Below are positions 26,777 through 35,527 of a stretch of 64,000 bases of DNA, piece by piece (position 1 is the first letter of the stretch; each line of letters begins with the position of its first letter). The position numbers and the translations under genes are program-made. The DNA comes from Desulforapulum autotrophicum HRM2 (GTDB lineage: Bacteria; Desulfobacterota; Desulfobacteria; Desulfobacterales; Desulfobacteraceae), in the NCBI RefSeq assembly GCF_000020365.1, contig NC_012108.1, positions 5,296,001-5,360,000 on the forward strand, read 5' to 3'. Under the pieces are notes generated by a model. It saw only the letters and a list, made by a program, of their open reading frames with translations, had not been told where the DNA came from and did no database searches.

Positions 26777-28543
26777 TTATTCCTCGTTTTCTGTCTCCAA
26801 CGTGGAAATATCCCCTTCAGGCAGGCCAAGTTCGCGTGCCTTGAGAAGGCGCCGCATGATTTTGCCAGCCCTGTTTTTGGGAAGATGGTTGTTAAACTCA
26901 ATTTCCCTGGGGGCAATGGTCGGCCCGAGCAGGCGTCGGGCGAACCCGATCAGTTGTCTGCAAAGTTCGTCATTGGGTTCGAACCCGGGTTTGAGGCAGA
27001 CAAAGGCCTTGACCATTTCTCCAGTCAGCGGGTCAGGTTTACCGATCACCCCGGCTTCGGCCACAGCAGGATGTTCCATCAGGGCGCTTTCCACTTCAAA
27101 GGGGCCAACCATGTGACCGGATGTCTTGATGATGTCGTCCCCTCGACCGATAAACCAGTAATAACCATGGTCATCGCATTTTGCCAGATCACCGGTGAGA
27201 TACCACCCGTCCAGGAAACATTTATGGTAGCGTTCCTCATCATTGATATACCCCCTGAACATGGATGGCCAGCCAGGCTTAATGGCCAGTTCCCCTTCCA
27301 CATTCCGAACCCCCAGGACCTGGACCCTGTTTTCAGCCACCCTGGAAACGATGGCCACCTCGATCCCCGGCAGTGGCCGACCCATGGAGCCCGGATAAAT
27401 GTCCATGGAGGCAAAATTGGCAATCATGATCCCTCCGGTTTCAGTCTGCCACCAGTTATCATGGACAGGCAGCCCCAGAACATCCCGACCCCATACAACG
27501 GCTTCCGGATTAAGGGGCTCACCCACGCTGTGGATCAATCGAAGGTGGGTCAGATTAAATTGCTCGCGGGGTTCCGTGCCCATGCGCATCAGCCTTCGGA
27601 TTGCCGTGGGCGCCGTGTACCAGACGCTTACTCGTTCCCGGTCTAAAATTCGATACCAGCGCCCGGCATCAAAGTCGGCTTCGTCAACAATATTGGTAAT
27701 CCCATGGAGCAGCGGGGCGATAATGCCGTAGGATGTTCCGGTTACCCACCCGGGATCTGCTGTACACCAGAAGATATCCCCGGGGTGAAAATCCATCACA
27801 TACCTGCCTGTCATATAGTGGATAAGGACTGCATTGTGCACGTGGATGGCCCCCTTGGCCATGCCGGTGGTGCCGCTTGTAAAATGCAGGACAGCCCTGT
27901 CCTCAAGATCCGTTGCCGGAATCGTGAATTCGCTGGAGGCTTCGTTCATTAGCCTGGGCATTGACCAGAGACCGTCTCCCGGGTCATCCGCCTGATCAAC
28001 GATGAGAATATGCTGTAATTCCGGCAGCCGGGCGCTTAAGCCTGCCACTTTTTTTCGATATAAGTCCCAGGTGGTCACCAGAATCTTCACCTTTCCTCGT
28101 TCCAGCCGCTGGAAGATCGGTTCCGGACCAAAGGCGGCAAACAGAGGACAGACAACTCCCAATGCTTTTAAAGTTCCGAACACAGCAATATACAACTGGG
28201 GTATGCGCCCTGTGAGCACGGATACACACTCGCCCTTGTCCAGCCCGAGCCGGCACAGAAGATTGGCGAAACGATTGCTTTGCTCCTGCAGATCCCTGTA
28301 TGTAAAATCCAGGACCGTGCCGTTGTCTCCCAGCCACCGGATGGCCAGATGGTTCCGAAGCGGTCCGTTTGCATGGCGATCTACCGCTTCATGGGCAATA
28401 TTAAATCCCCTGCCATCTGGCAACCCACTCAACTCGCTGGAAATATTTTCCCAGGAAAAATCAGCACAGGCGGCATCATAATCAAGGAGATTGGGTTGAA
28501 CCCGGTGATGCCCCTTTGTTTTCGTTATCGTTTGCCAACCCAT
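26777..28543 (-). CDS. Acetyl-CoA synthetase (AMP-forming acetate--CoA ligase) family protein
   Basis: A 588-residue ANL-superfamily ligase that converts acetate (or a short acid), ATP and CoA to the acyl-CoA. Motifs: [13 protein letters not shown] (P-loop, about 228), [15 protein letters not shown] (about 264), WWQTETGG (about 365) and [12 protein letters not shown] (about 480). Near the C-terminus [11 protein letters not shown] carries the catalytic Lys that Pat enzymes acetylate. At under 600 residues it is shorter than canonical Acs (about 650), resembling the AcsA group of anaerobes. I chose ATG 28543 because AGGAG lies 9 nt upstream and a TATAAT box sits at 28596-28591; a longer frame starts at 28591 without these supports. 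It is cotranscribed with the Pat-like gene downstream. Confidence 0.88.
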   Translation of the reverse strand: MGWQTITKTKGHHRVQPNLLDYDAACADFSWENISSELSGLPDGRGFNIAHEAVDRHANGPLRNHLAIRWLGDNGTVLDFTYRDLQEQSNRFANLLCRLGLDKGECVSVLTGRIPQLYIAVFGTLKALGVVCPLFAAFGPEPIFQRLERGKVKILVTTWDLYRKKVAGLSARLPELQHILIVDQADDPGDGLWSMPRLMNEASSEFTIPATDLEDRAVLHFTSGTTGMAKGAIHVHNAVLIHYMTGRYVMDFHPGDIFWCTADPGWVTGTSYGIIAPLLHGITNIVDEADFDAGRWYRILDRERVSVWYTAPTAIRRLMRMGTEPREQFNLTHLRLIHSVGEPLNPEAVVWGRDVLGLPVHDNWWQTETGGIMIANFASMDIYPGSMGRPLPGIEVAIVSRVAENRVQVLGVRNVEGELAIKPGWPSMFRGYINDEERYHKCFLDGWYLTGDLAKCDDHGYYWFIGRGDDIIKTSGHMVGPFEVESALMEHPAVAEAGVIGKPDPLTGEMVKAFVCLKPGFEPNDELCRQLIGFARRLLGPTIAPREIEFNNHLPKNRAGKIMRRLLKARELGLPEGDISTLETENEE

Positions 28544-28590
28544 TTTTCTCTGCTCCTGTGGAGTGCTGGCATTCATTTCGTCTAATAACA

Positions 28591-28619
28591 ATTATAAATA
28601 AAATTAAGCGCTTTAGTGA
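28591..28619 (-). promoter_or_regulatory. Possible promoter of the acetyl-CoA synthetase operon
   Basis: On the minus strand a perfect TATAAT (28596-28591) lies 48 nt upstream of the chosen ATG. The -35 at the standard distance (TCACTA, 28619-28614) is poor, so an activator may be needed. The position argues against a start codon at 28591. The space 28592-28869 between divergent genes also contains the repeat end motif at 28696-28711. Confidence 0.35.
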
Positions 28620-28695
28620 TAAGGAAGGTCAATTGAATATTGTATTAACTGAGCATCATAGTTTCATAAAAGAATCATCATTTCAATATTTTTAT

Positions 28696-28711
28696 CTCAA
28701 CTTTCGGACTT
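28696..28711 (+). repeat. Solitary copy of the 16-nt repeat-end motif
   Basis: CTCAACTTTCGGACTT here is identical to the right end of the palindromic element at 61508-61523 (reverse complement there). No second arm is visible within 300 nt, so this is either a remnant or an independent site. It sits between the divergent acetyl-CoA synthetase and GspE-like genes. Confidence 0.5.
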
Positions 28712-28869
28712 GAATTTTAAGGTATAATTCTTTGTCTGCCCGATTTACCACGGTGATATCATCAACCACCCCTTTGAAAGCTTGATAAACCTTTTGAAAT
28801 GTCATAAATACTATATTGAATTGTCTGCAGACATGGAGATCAAGAAATTCAGGAAGAAAAGGGAAGCGT

Positions 28870-30741
28870 ATGGACAATAAGGATACTGGAAAACAGGTAT
28901 CAGATCAAATATTAGCGGCCTTTGTAAAGACCGGTATTTTAAGCCCTGTAAAGGCTAAGACCGCCCTGCGGGTAAAATCCAAGCTGTCTCCGGGAAAAAC
29001 CATTGTTGATGTTGTTAAGGATCTTAAATATGCGACTTCTGAACAGCTCAAAGAGGTTTTTCGATCAAGCCACCTCTCCCTGAGGATCGGGGATATCCTT
29101 GTGGAATTCGGGTATCTTACTCCTGAAAGACTTCGTTCTGCCCTGGATATTCAGAAAACTGACATCAAAAAGCAGCTTGGCCAGATTATCATTGAGCATC
29201 AATTCATGAGCGAGAGCGATTTTCTTGATGCTTTATCCGTCCAACTGGGATTTCCCTACGTCAATCTTTCGGTTGAAGACCTTGATACGGAACTTCTCAA
29301 CCAGGCACCCATACAATGGTGCAGGTCCAATCATTTTTTGCCCGTGCGCAGCAAAGAGGATAAAGTGATTGTGGCATTTGCCGATCCCTTTGACAAGGCA
29401 TCCATTGATAGCGCCAGGAAATTGTACGGAGAGAACCTGATTATTGCCATTTCCTCCCCAGGCTCCATTGAAAAATATCTGGATCAATTAATAGAGGGAA
29501 AAACAAAATCCAGGCCTGTAATTGATGAAAATACAGCCATTGGTATCGTGAACACCATCATCAGCGCCGCCATTCAGCAGGGGGCCAGCGATATACATAT
29601 GGAGCCCATGAAGAACAAGCTCCAGGTAAAATTCAGAATAGACGGTATTCTGGTGATCTACAAGGAGTTTCCCCGGGATGTTATGGCCATGGTTACGGCA
29701 CGCATAAAGGTGATGAGCAAAGCAAATATTGCTGAAAAAAGACGTCACCAGGATGGCCGGATGTCCTTTGAAGACCGGGGAAACACCTATGATCTCCGGG
29801 TTTCCATCTATGTGGCCATATTTGGTGAAAAAATTGTCCTGAGGGTTCTGAACCGGATTGATCAGATCATTCACATTGAGGACATCGGTATGCAGCCCAA
29901 AATGCTGGAGTGCTACCTGCGGGATGTTCTGAGTGTACCCAGCGGTGTCCTGATTATTACCGGCCCCACAGGATCTGGAAAAACAACCACCCTGTACTCT
30001 TGTCTCAATTATATTAAAAAACCGGAATTGAGCATTATCACAGCGGAAGACCCCGTGGAATATGTGATGGAGGGCATTACCCAGTGTTCCATTGACCCCA
30101 ATATCAACCTGACCTATGAAGAGACCCTTCGCCACGTGGTGCGCCAAGACCCGGATATCATCGTAATCGGTGAAATCAGGGACAACTATTCTGCTGATGT
30201 GGCTGTCCATGCCGCCCTTACCGGGCATAAGGTTCTGACCTCATTTCATACTGAAGACAGTATAAGTGGGCTTATCCGGTTGATGAATATGGAGATTGAA
30301 GCGTTTTTGATCTCATCAACCGTGGTGTGCGTCCTGTCCCAGAGGCTATTGCGAAAAGTGTGCAGGCATTGCGCACAGCCCTATAAACCATCTTCCCTGG
30401 AACTTAAGCTTCTGGGGTATGCTCCCCAGGACATTGCCCGGTATAAATTCATGAAAGGCACTGGATGCCCGGCCTGTAATTACACCGGATATAAGGGCAG
30501 GATCCCTGTCTTTGAAATGCTGGTTCTCAACGAGTATGTCAGGGAAGCAATTCTCAACCATAAGTCCAGTTATGAAATCAGGAAAATAAGTATTGATACC
30601 ACAAATCTTGTCACATTAATGGAAGATGCCGTTTCCAAAGCAGTTGTAGGAATAACCACCCTGGATGAAATTTTCAGGTGCGTGCCAAGGTTGATCTTGC
30701 CAAGACCGGTCCCGGAAATAAATCGTTTGTTAGGAGTGTAG
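28870..30741 (+). CDS. GspE/PilB-family secretion or pilus assembly ATPase
   Basis: A 623-residue cytoplasmic hexameric ATPase of the type II secretion/type IV pilus class. The N-terminal MshEN-type region (about 60-200, with repeated LRxGDILVEFGYLT-like segments) can bind c-di-GMP in related proteins. Motifs in the catalytic domain: Walker A GPTGSGKT (about 365-372), an Asp box TAEDPVEY, Walker B DIIVIGEIRD (about 430), and a C-terminal zinc site CRHC...CPAC (about 500-540). ATG 28870 is preceded by AGAAAAGGGA; upstream in-frame TTG 28816 is less likely. No pilin, platform or secretin genes are near, so it is an orphan paired only with an HDOD gene 5 nt downstream. Confidence 0.9.
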   Translation: MDNKDTGKQVSDQILAAFVKTGILSPVKAKTALRVKSKLSPGKTIVDVVKDLKYATSEQLKEVFRSSHLSLRIGDILVEFGYLTPERLRSALDIQKTDIKKQLGQIIIEHQFMSESDFLDALSVQLGFPYVNLSVEDLDTELLNQAPIQWCRSNHFLPVRSKEDKVIVAFADPFDKASIDSARKLYGENLIIAISSPGSIEKYLDQLIEGKTKSRPVIDENTAIGIVNTIISAAIQQGASDIHMEPMKNKLQVKFRIDGILVIYKEFPRDVMAMVTARIKVMSKANIAEKRRHQDGRMSFEDRGNTYDLRVSIYVAIFGEKIVLRVLNRIDQIIHIEDIGMQPKMLECYLRDVLSVPSGVLIITGPTGSGKTTTLYSCLNYIKKPELSIITAEDPVEYVMEGITQCSIDPNINLTYEETLRHVVRQDPDIIVIGEIRDNYSADVAVHAALTGHKVLTSFHTEDSISGLIRLMNMEIEAFLISSTVVCVLSQRLLRKVCRHCAQPYKPSSLELKLLGYAPQDIARYKFMKGTGCPACNYTGYKGRIPVFEMLVLNEYVREAILNHKSSYEIRKISIDTTNLVTLMEDAVSKAVVGITTLDEIFRCVPRLILPRPVPEINRLLGV

Positions 30742-30746
30742 TTTAG

Positions 30747-31583
30747 ATGAACAAGGAACTAAAAATAATAGATATCGTTCAGCAGTATATTGCCAGTGAA
30801 AATTCTTTCCCCGTATTAAACCCCCAGGCCATTAAACTCCAAAATGAAATCATAAAAAACGACCCTGATTTTGATGCTGTAAAAAAACTTATCCGCACAG
30901 ATCCGACCCTGACCAGTGAAATTTTAAAGATTGCAAACTCACCCTTTTACAAAGGACTGGGTGAGGTAGAAACGATCCGGGATGCCCTGGTAAGGCTGGG
31001 ACAGAATGAACTGATAAATATTGTCATGCGGGTGATCCATAAACAGAACTTTTCATCTGCTAATCCCATGATCAAGGAATTCCAGAAGCGGCTGTGGAAT
31101 CATTCTGTGGCCTGTGCCATTGGAACCCTGTGGACAACCCGATATCTTAAAATGGAAGATCTTATTCCCAAAGCCTTTATCTCTGGCCTGCTCCATGACA
31201 TGGGAAAGCTGTGTCTTCTTTCAGCCTTGGAAAAAATGCTTGTTACAGAGATTTCGGGATTCAATCCCACCCCAAATCTTGTGGATAAAATCCTGGACAA
31301 TCTCCATACCCAGCAGGGATATGAATTGTTAACCAGGTGGCATCTGCCAGCCCAGTATTGCGATATTGCAAAGGAGCACCATAACGAGGAATATGATTCT
31401 TCTGATATTCTCCTGACCATTGTCAGACTGGTAAATATGGTCTGTAATAAAATGGAAAAAAATGACCCTGACCAGGACCTGACATTTATTATCGGCTCAA
31501 AAGAGGCGGATATACTGGGCATCTCTGAAACAGGGGTTGCTCTGCTTGAAATCGCCCTGGAAGATGCCCAAGGAAAGCAATAA
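30747..31583 (+). CDS. HDOD-domain signalling protein
   Basis: A 278-residue protein covering a single HDOD domain, a catalytically degenerate relative of HD phosphohydrolases. Recognisable segments are FDAVKKLIRTDPTLTSEILKIANSPFY near 45-70, IRDALVRLGQNEL near 80, FISGLLHDMGKLCL near 145 (an HD pair is present) and AKEHHNEEY near 210. HDOD proteins act in c-di-GMP-linked and motility signalling as scaffolds. It starts 5 nt after the GspE-like stop, so it is probably cotranscribed and may regulate that ATPase. Its first residues include acidic and basic helices without a receiver domain. Confidence 0.85.
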   Translation: MNKELKIIDIVQQYIASENSFPVLNPQAIKLQNEIIKNDPDFDAVKKLIRTDPTLTSEILKIANSPFYKGLGEVETIRDALVRLGQNELINIVMRVIHKQNFSSANPMIKEFQKRLWNHSVACAIGTLWTTRYLKMEDLIPKAFISGLLHDMGKLCLLSALEKMLVTEISGFNPTPNLVDKILDNLHTQQGYELLTRWHLPAQYCDIAKEHHNEEYDSSDILLTIVRLVNMVCNKMEKNDPDQDLTFIIGSKEADILGISETGVALLEIALEDAQGKQ

Positions 31584-31604
31584 TCCGAAATTCAAACGAT
31601 TACT

Positions 31605-31631
31605 ATTGTTCGACTTTTTTGCTCGAACGAT
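31605..31631 (+). terminator. Imperfect hairpin after the HDOD gene
   Basis: ATTGTTCGA (31605-31613) can pair with TCGAACGAT (31623-31631), with one G-U pair, around CTTTTTTGC. It sits 22 nt after the stop and is followed by TTATTTATG. It could serve as a weak terminator; the loop T-run instead of a trailing one makes this uncertain. Confidence 0.35.
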
Positions 31632-31848
31632 TTATTTATGAACCCATGCCTAACTTTTAAACTCGTTGAACAGGAACCCCATCAATTTGAAGCGTTTCAA
31701 TATCTGCGTTGTAAGTATTTATTGAACATCTCAATCCAGATGCGGTTTGCCTATCCGTATAATCTCTTTGACATGGGTATCATTTGCCCATAGATAGTGG
31801 TTGACTGAAAACCTGTGTTTGGATGGCTCGAAGAGGAGCTATGCTCAC

Positions 31849-31963
31849 AAACTTGCCCATATGCAAGGCGCAAGCAAAGCTGAAACCGGAGTGTACTGGA
31901 GTACATGGGGCCCGATTTATAATTTGGCAGGTTTGTGCAGCAACGCGGCAGATGGGTGAGTTT
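31849..31963 (+). repeat. Palindromic intergenic element of about 115 nt
   Basis: Outer arms AACTTGCCCAT (31850-31860) and ATGGGTGAGTT (31952-31962) match at 10 of 11 positions. The centre has a perfect TGTACT-gg-AGTACA hairpin (31892-31905). In between, GCAAGGCGCAAGC and GTTTGTGCAGCAACGCGGC are partially complementary. The layout resembles small palindromic elements scattered in deltaproteobacterial genomes. It ends 32 nt before the PPC-protein gene, within the 412-nt gap 31584-31995, and would be part of any long leader of that operon. Confidence 0.55.
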
Positions 31964-31995
31964 TCGTTCAAACAATTAGGAAACAGGGATAAAAA

Positions 31996-32394
31996 ATGGA
32001 ACAGATCGCCCTTCGCTTGCATCCCGGTCAGGATCTTAAACGAGAGATTGATCGGCTTATGGAAGCCAGACAAATTAAAGCGGCATGTATATTAACCTGC
32101 GTTGGCAGTTTAACCCGGGCGGTGCTGCGTTTTGCCAACCAGAAAAATTCTGAAATCCTTACCGGACATTTTGAAATCGTTTCCCTTACAGGCGTACTGT
32201 CGGACAAGGGCTCCCACTGCCACATGGCTGTTTCAGATGAACAAGGTACAACGTTGGGTGCCCACTTGATGGAAGGCTGCAAAATATATACGACGGCAGA
32301 GATTGTCATTGGCATTCTTCCCGATTGCAGCTTTCTTAGAACCTTTGATCCCCAGACCGGATATCCTGAGCTTGAAATTGTTAAAGGAGAATGA
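31996..32394 (+). CDS. PPC/DUF296 domain protein
   Basis: A 132-residue single-domain protein of the PPC (plant and prokaryote conserved, DUF296) family. The typical Gly-x-His-x-His-x segment reads GSHCHMAVSD near residue 73, followed by GAHLMEGCKIYTTAEIVIG. Bacterial members form trimers, are sometimes annotated as DNA-binding, and may bind a metal or small ligand; their role is not settled. Its stop overlaps the S-component reading frame area and is 2 nt before the chosen S-component start, so it is the first gene of an ECF transporter operon. It could be a sensor or an intracellular handler of the imported compound (inference). Confidence 0.85.
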   Translation: MEQIALRLHPGQDLKREIDRLMEARQIKAACILTCVGSLTRAVLRFANQKNSEILTGHFEIVSLTGVLSDKGSHCHMAVSDEQGTTLGAHLMEGCKIYTTAEIVIGILPDCSFLRTFDPQTGYPELEIVKGE

Positions 32395-32396
32395 CA

Positions 32397-32999
32397 ATGG
32401 GTTTTTCTGAAAATATTAAAGAAAATTTTACCACCACGGTTATGGTTCTCATGGGTGCGGCCATTGTTATCAATATTGCTGCCGGGCAATTGGTATCCCT
32501 GCTTAAACTTCCCATTTTTCTGGATTCCATAGGCACTGTTCTCGTGGGTATAATGGCCGGCCCCTGGGCAGGCGGTTTAACAGGATTGCTGACGAATCTT
32601 ATCTGGGGAATGATCTCCTCGCCCGTGGCTGCAGCCTTTTCCCCCGTAGCCATGGCCATCGGCATCGCCGCCGGCCTATGCGCAAGATATGGACTCTTCA
32701 GGACCTGGTGGCTGGCAATCCTCAGCGGTATCATCATTACCGTTTTCAATGCCCTGGTTGCTGTGCCGATCAGACTGTATATGTTTGGCGGAATTACCGG
32801 TTCTGGTGCTGATTTTGTCACTTCCTATATGCTTGCCCTGGGTAACGATCTGTTTGGGTCCGTGGTTGTCACTGTTTTTACCTCCAATCTTATTGATAAA
32901 ATCGTAACGGCTGTATTGTCCTGGATAATTGTCAATGCATTGCCAAAAAGAACTGCAGACCGTTTGCCACAAGTCAATGCAGTCACGCCCAAAAATTAA
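32397..32999 (+). CDS. ECF transporter substrate-binding (S) component, substrate unknown
   Basis: A 200-residue integral membrane protein with about five or six hydrophobic helices, followed by genes for T and two A components, which identifies it as the S subunit of an energy-coupling factor vitamin/cofactor importer. The segment LPIFLDSIGTVLVGIMAGPWAGGLTG near 35-60 is typical of S components. The sequence does not tell me the vitamin. ATG 32397 has AAAGGAG at 7 nt; ATG 32391, overlapping the previous stop as ATGA, is only 1 nt from that site and less likely. Confidence 0.8.
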   Translation: MGFSENIKENFTTTVMVLMGAAIVINIAAGQLVSLLKLPIFLDSIGTVLVGIMAGPWAGGLTGLLTNLIWGMISSPVAAAFSPVAMAIGIAAGLCARYGLFRTWWLAILSGIIITVFNALVAVPIRLYMFGGITGSGADFVTSYMLALGNDLFGSVVVTVFTSNLIDKIVTAVLSWIIVNALPKRTADRLPQVNAVTPKN

Positions 33000-33026
33000 T
33001 GCACGCTCTCCTGTTGTTGCTATAAT

Positions 33027-33812
33027 ATGCGACCCCGTACATCCTTTCCCACACTTTTTATTGATGGGAATTCATGGCTTCACCAAACCCACCCGTTTAA
33101 TAAACTAGGCTATATGCTTTTAACCGGGGTCTCTGTTTATTTACTTCCCGGGGGATGGTTGACGAATGTTGCCTTGCTGTTGATCAACCTGGGCTTTTCG
33201 TTAAGTGCCGGGATATTCAAGACGTCCTGGAAAGTTGTCTGGAAAACCATGCTGCCCCTGGCCTTTTTCATGGTATTGATCCACGGGGTTCTTTATCCAG
33301 AAAACCATACCATACTCCTTGACCTTCAATGGTTCAATTTCTACCAGGAAGGATTGGTGTTCGCAGTTAACACAATTTTAAGATTAGTGATTCTATTGAC
33401 GGCTTCGCTGCTTTTTGTTCTCACAACCCACCCGGCAGATTTGATCAGCACCCTATCCCAGACAGCCGGGTCACCCACCCTTGCCTATCTGATCGGCAGC
33501 CCGCTGCTTTTACTTCCAGCCATGGGTGAACGTATTGTGGCAATTCAATCTGCCCAGCGGTCAAGGGGACTTGACACAGAGGGAAATCTTCTCAAACGCT
33601 TTTTGGGATTGCCACCACTTTTTATCCCCCTGGTTATCGGATCACTCATGGAAGTGGAACAGCGATCCGTTGCCCTTGAATTACGTGGATTTAAGTCAAA
33701 AAACCCAAAAACCCATGTCAGAACGATTTCCGATTCAATGCTGCAAAGACGAATGAGATGGCTGATGCTGATCCTTACAATATGCATTATCATTTATGGG
33801 GTAGTCGGGTGA
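33027..33812 (+). CDS. ecfT: ECF transporter transmembrane (T) component, EcfT
   Basis: A 261-residue membrane protein with about five helices. The two cytoplasmic coupling motifs of EcfT, which dock on the ATPases, are visible: AQRSRGLD near 172 and ALELRGFKS near 213. SWLHQTHPFNKLG near the N-terminus is the usual beginning of the family. No strong ribosome-binding site precedes the ATG, 27 nt after the S gene. Its TGA stop overlaps the GTG start of the first ATPase. Confidence 0.85.
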   Translation: MRPRTSFPTLFIDGNSWLHQTHPFNKLGYMLLTGVSVYLLPGGWLTNVALLLINLGFSLSAGIFKTSWKVVWKTMLPLAFFMVLIHGVLYPENHTILLDLQWFNFYQEGLVFAVNTILRLVILLTASLLFVLTTHPADLISTLSQTAGSPTLAYLIGSPLLLLPAMGERIVAIQSAQRSRGLDTEGNLLKRFLGLPPLFIPLVIGSLMEVEQRSVALELRGFKSKNPKTHVRTISDSMLQRRMRWLMLILTICIIIYGVVG

Positions 33813-34660
33813 CACAGTCCGGAATCGAGATTGAAAATCTAAGCTATCACTACCCCGGAACGGCCAATGCCTCACTGAAAAATGTGTCCCTTAAAATTTC
33901 AAACGGAGAATTTGCTGCCATCATCGGTGGAAACAATTCAGGAAAATCCACCCTTTGCCATGCCATTTCGGGCATTGTTCCCCATTTATATCACGGCAGG
34001 ATACAGGGGAGAATCAGGGTAAACGGGACAGATATCTCCACCATGGACATGGGTGAGATCGCCCAGGATGTCGGGATGGTCATGCAGATACCCAGGAATC
34101 AATTATCCGGTTTTTGTTATACGGTATTTGAGGAAGTGGCCTTGGGTCTTGAAAATCAAGGGTTGCAAAAGGAGAAAATCATACACCGGGTTCAACGAGT
34201 CCTGGGGATGACAGGCCTTGAAGATTTAGCCCAAAGATCACCCCATCAACTATCCGGTGGCCAGCAGCAGCGGTTGATTTTAGCCGTTGCCATTGCGCTA
34301 GAACCCTCCTTTCTGGTGCTGGATGAACCCACCACCTTCCTGGACCCCATGGGAGCAAAAGAGGTATTTAACCTCCTGCACAAACTCAACAAAAAAGGCA
34401 CAACCATTATCATTGCAGAGCAACGACTGGAGTTCATAGCAGAATATGCAGGCCGGGTCATCGTTCTCAAAGACGGGGCAACGGTTTTGGACGGCAGCGC
34501 CCAGGAGATATTGACCTCACCGGTCTTAAAAGAGGTAAATATGGAATGGACACGGTTTACACGGGTGGCAGCACTGGCCCGAACAAAAGGCCTTTGGACT
34601 GCTGGCGAACCCTTATCCGCATCGTTTTCCACCACGATCAAGGGACTAACAAAAAAATGA
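33809..34660 (+). CDS. ecfA1: ECF transporter ATPase A1
   Basis: ABC ATPase of about 283 residues. Walker A GGNNSGKST (about 40), Q-loop MQIPRNQ, signature LSGGQQQR (about 148) and Walker B LVLDEPT (about 170) are all intact. The frame is open from 33758, but I prefer GTG 33809: it overlaps the EcfT stop as GTGA, GGGG lies 6 nt before it, and it gives the usual short N-terminus just before IEIENLSYHYPG. It forms a heterodimer with the next gene product under EcfT. Confidence 0.85.
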   Translation: MTQSGIEIENLSYHYPGTANASLKNVSLKISNGEFAAIIGGNNSGKSTLCHAISGIVPHLYHGRIQGRIRVNGTDISTMDMGEIAQDVGMVMQIPRNQLSGFCYTVFEEVALGLENQGLQKEKIIHRVQRVLGMTGLEDLAQRSPHQLSGGQQQRLILAVAIALEPSFLVLDEPTTFLDPMGAKEVFNLLHKLNKKGTTIIIAEQRLEFIAEYAGRVIVLKDGATVLDGSAQEILTSPVLKEVNMEWTRFTRVAALARTKGLWTAGEPLSASFSTTIKGLTKK

Positions 34661-35463
34661 ACCCAAAAGAAATTCAAGTTCATGCCGACAACCTGACTTT
34701 TAAATATTCCAGCGAAATAATTGCATTACAAAACATCTTTCTCAAGATAATTGCCGGAGAACGAGTCGCTCTGATTGGTCACAATGGGTCAGGAAAAACC
34801 ACCCTTGCCAGGCACCTCAACGGGTTACTATACCCTTTCTCAGGCAAATTATGGATACAGGGCATTGATTCATCAACCCAAAGGGTCTCCCAACTGGCAA
34901 AAAAAGTGGCCCTTTTATTTCAAAATCCAGACGATCAGATTTGCAAGCGTGTGGTCAGGGATGAGGTTGCATTTGGTCCCCGGAATTTAGGGTATCCCAA
35001 AGAAAAAACAGACCGGCTGGTAAACTGGGCTTTATCTGATTTTGATTTATTACCATTCCAAAGAACAAATCCCCATGATTTGGGGTTGAGTGAACGTAAA
35101 AGAGTGGCAATGGCATCCATCCTGTCAATGGATACCCCCATTATTGTTTTTGACGAGCCCACTGCAGGACTTGACCCATATGAAATAAGGCTGTTCATCA
35201 CCACCCTGCAAAGACTGAAGGATCGAGGAAAAACCGTTCTGATCATCACCCATGACATGGATTTTGTTGCGGAAAACATCCCCCGAACCATTTGCCTCCA
35301 AAACGGAAAAAAAGTTTTTGACGGCAGTTCCAGAGAACTCTTTTCAAACCATGAACTTCTTTCAAGTTGCCGATTGTTACCTCCACAAGTCGTTCGCCTC
35401 AGCATCCACTTTCAACAAACGACAACGGCCATGACACCAGAAGAATTTATTGACGGATTTTAA
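34657..35463 (+). CDS. ecfA2: ECF transporter ATPase A2
   Basis: ABC ATPase of 268 residues; start ATG 34657 overlaps the previous stop as ATGA. Walker A GHNGSGKTT (about 40), Walker B IIVFDEPTAGLDP (about 163) and the His switch IITHDMDF are intact. The signature segment reads LGLSERKRVA where LSGGEKRRVA is usual, so both signature glycines are replaced. In a heterodimeric ATPase this suggests that one of the two nucleotide sites is degenerate. A free interval of 64 nt follows, then the convergent methyltransferase gene. Confidence 0.85.
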   Translation: MNPKEIQVHADNLTFKYSSEIIALQNIFLKIIAGERVALIGHNGSGKTTLARHLNGLLYPFSGKLWIQGIDSSTQRVSQLAKKVALLFQNPDDQICKRVVRDEVAFGPRNLGYPKEKTDRLVNWALSDFDLLPFQRTNPHDLGLSERKRVAMASILSMDTPIIVFDEPTAGLDPYEIRLFITTLQRLKDRGKTVLIITHDMDFVAENIPRTICLQNGKKVFDGSSRELFSNHELLSSCRLLPPQVVRLSIHFQQTTTAMTPEEFIDGF

Positions 35464-35527
35464 AAGCTCCGTTTGTACAATTTAGCCCATTCAGCAGGCG
35501 CCACAGGATAAAAAACCACGGGGAGGG

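Noticed and set aside
26396-27646. 416-codon open frame on the plus strand
   Set aside because: It lies antisense to the acetyl-CoA synthetase and Pat-type genes and has no recognisable domain. Its length is a by-product of the G/C-rich third positions of the real genes.
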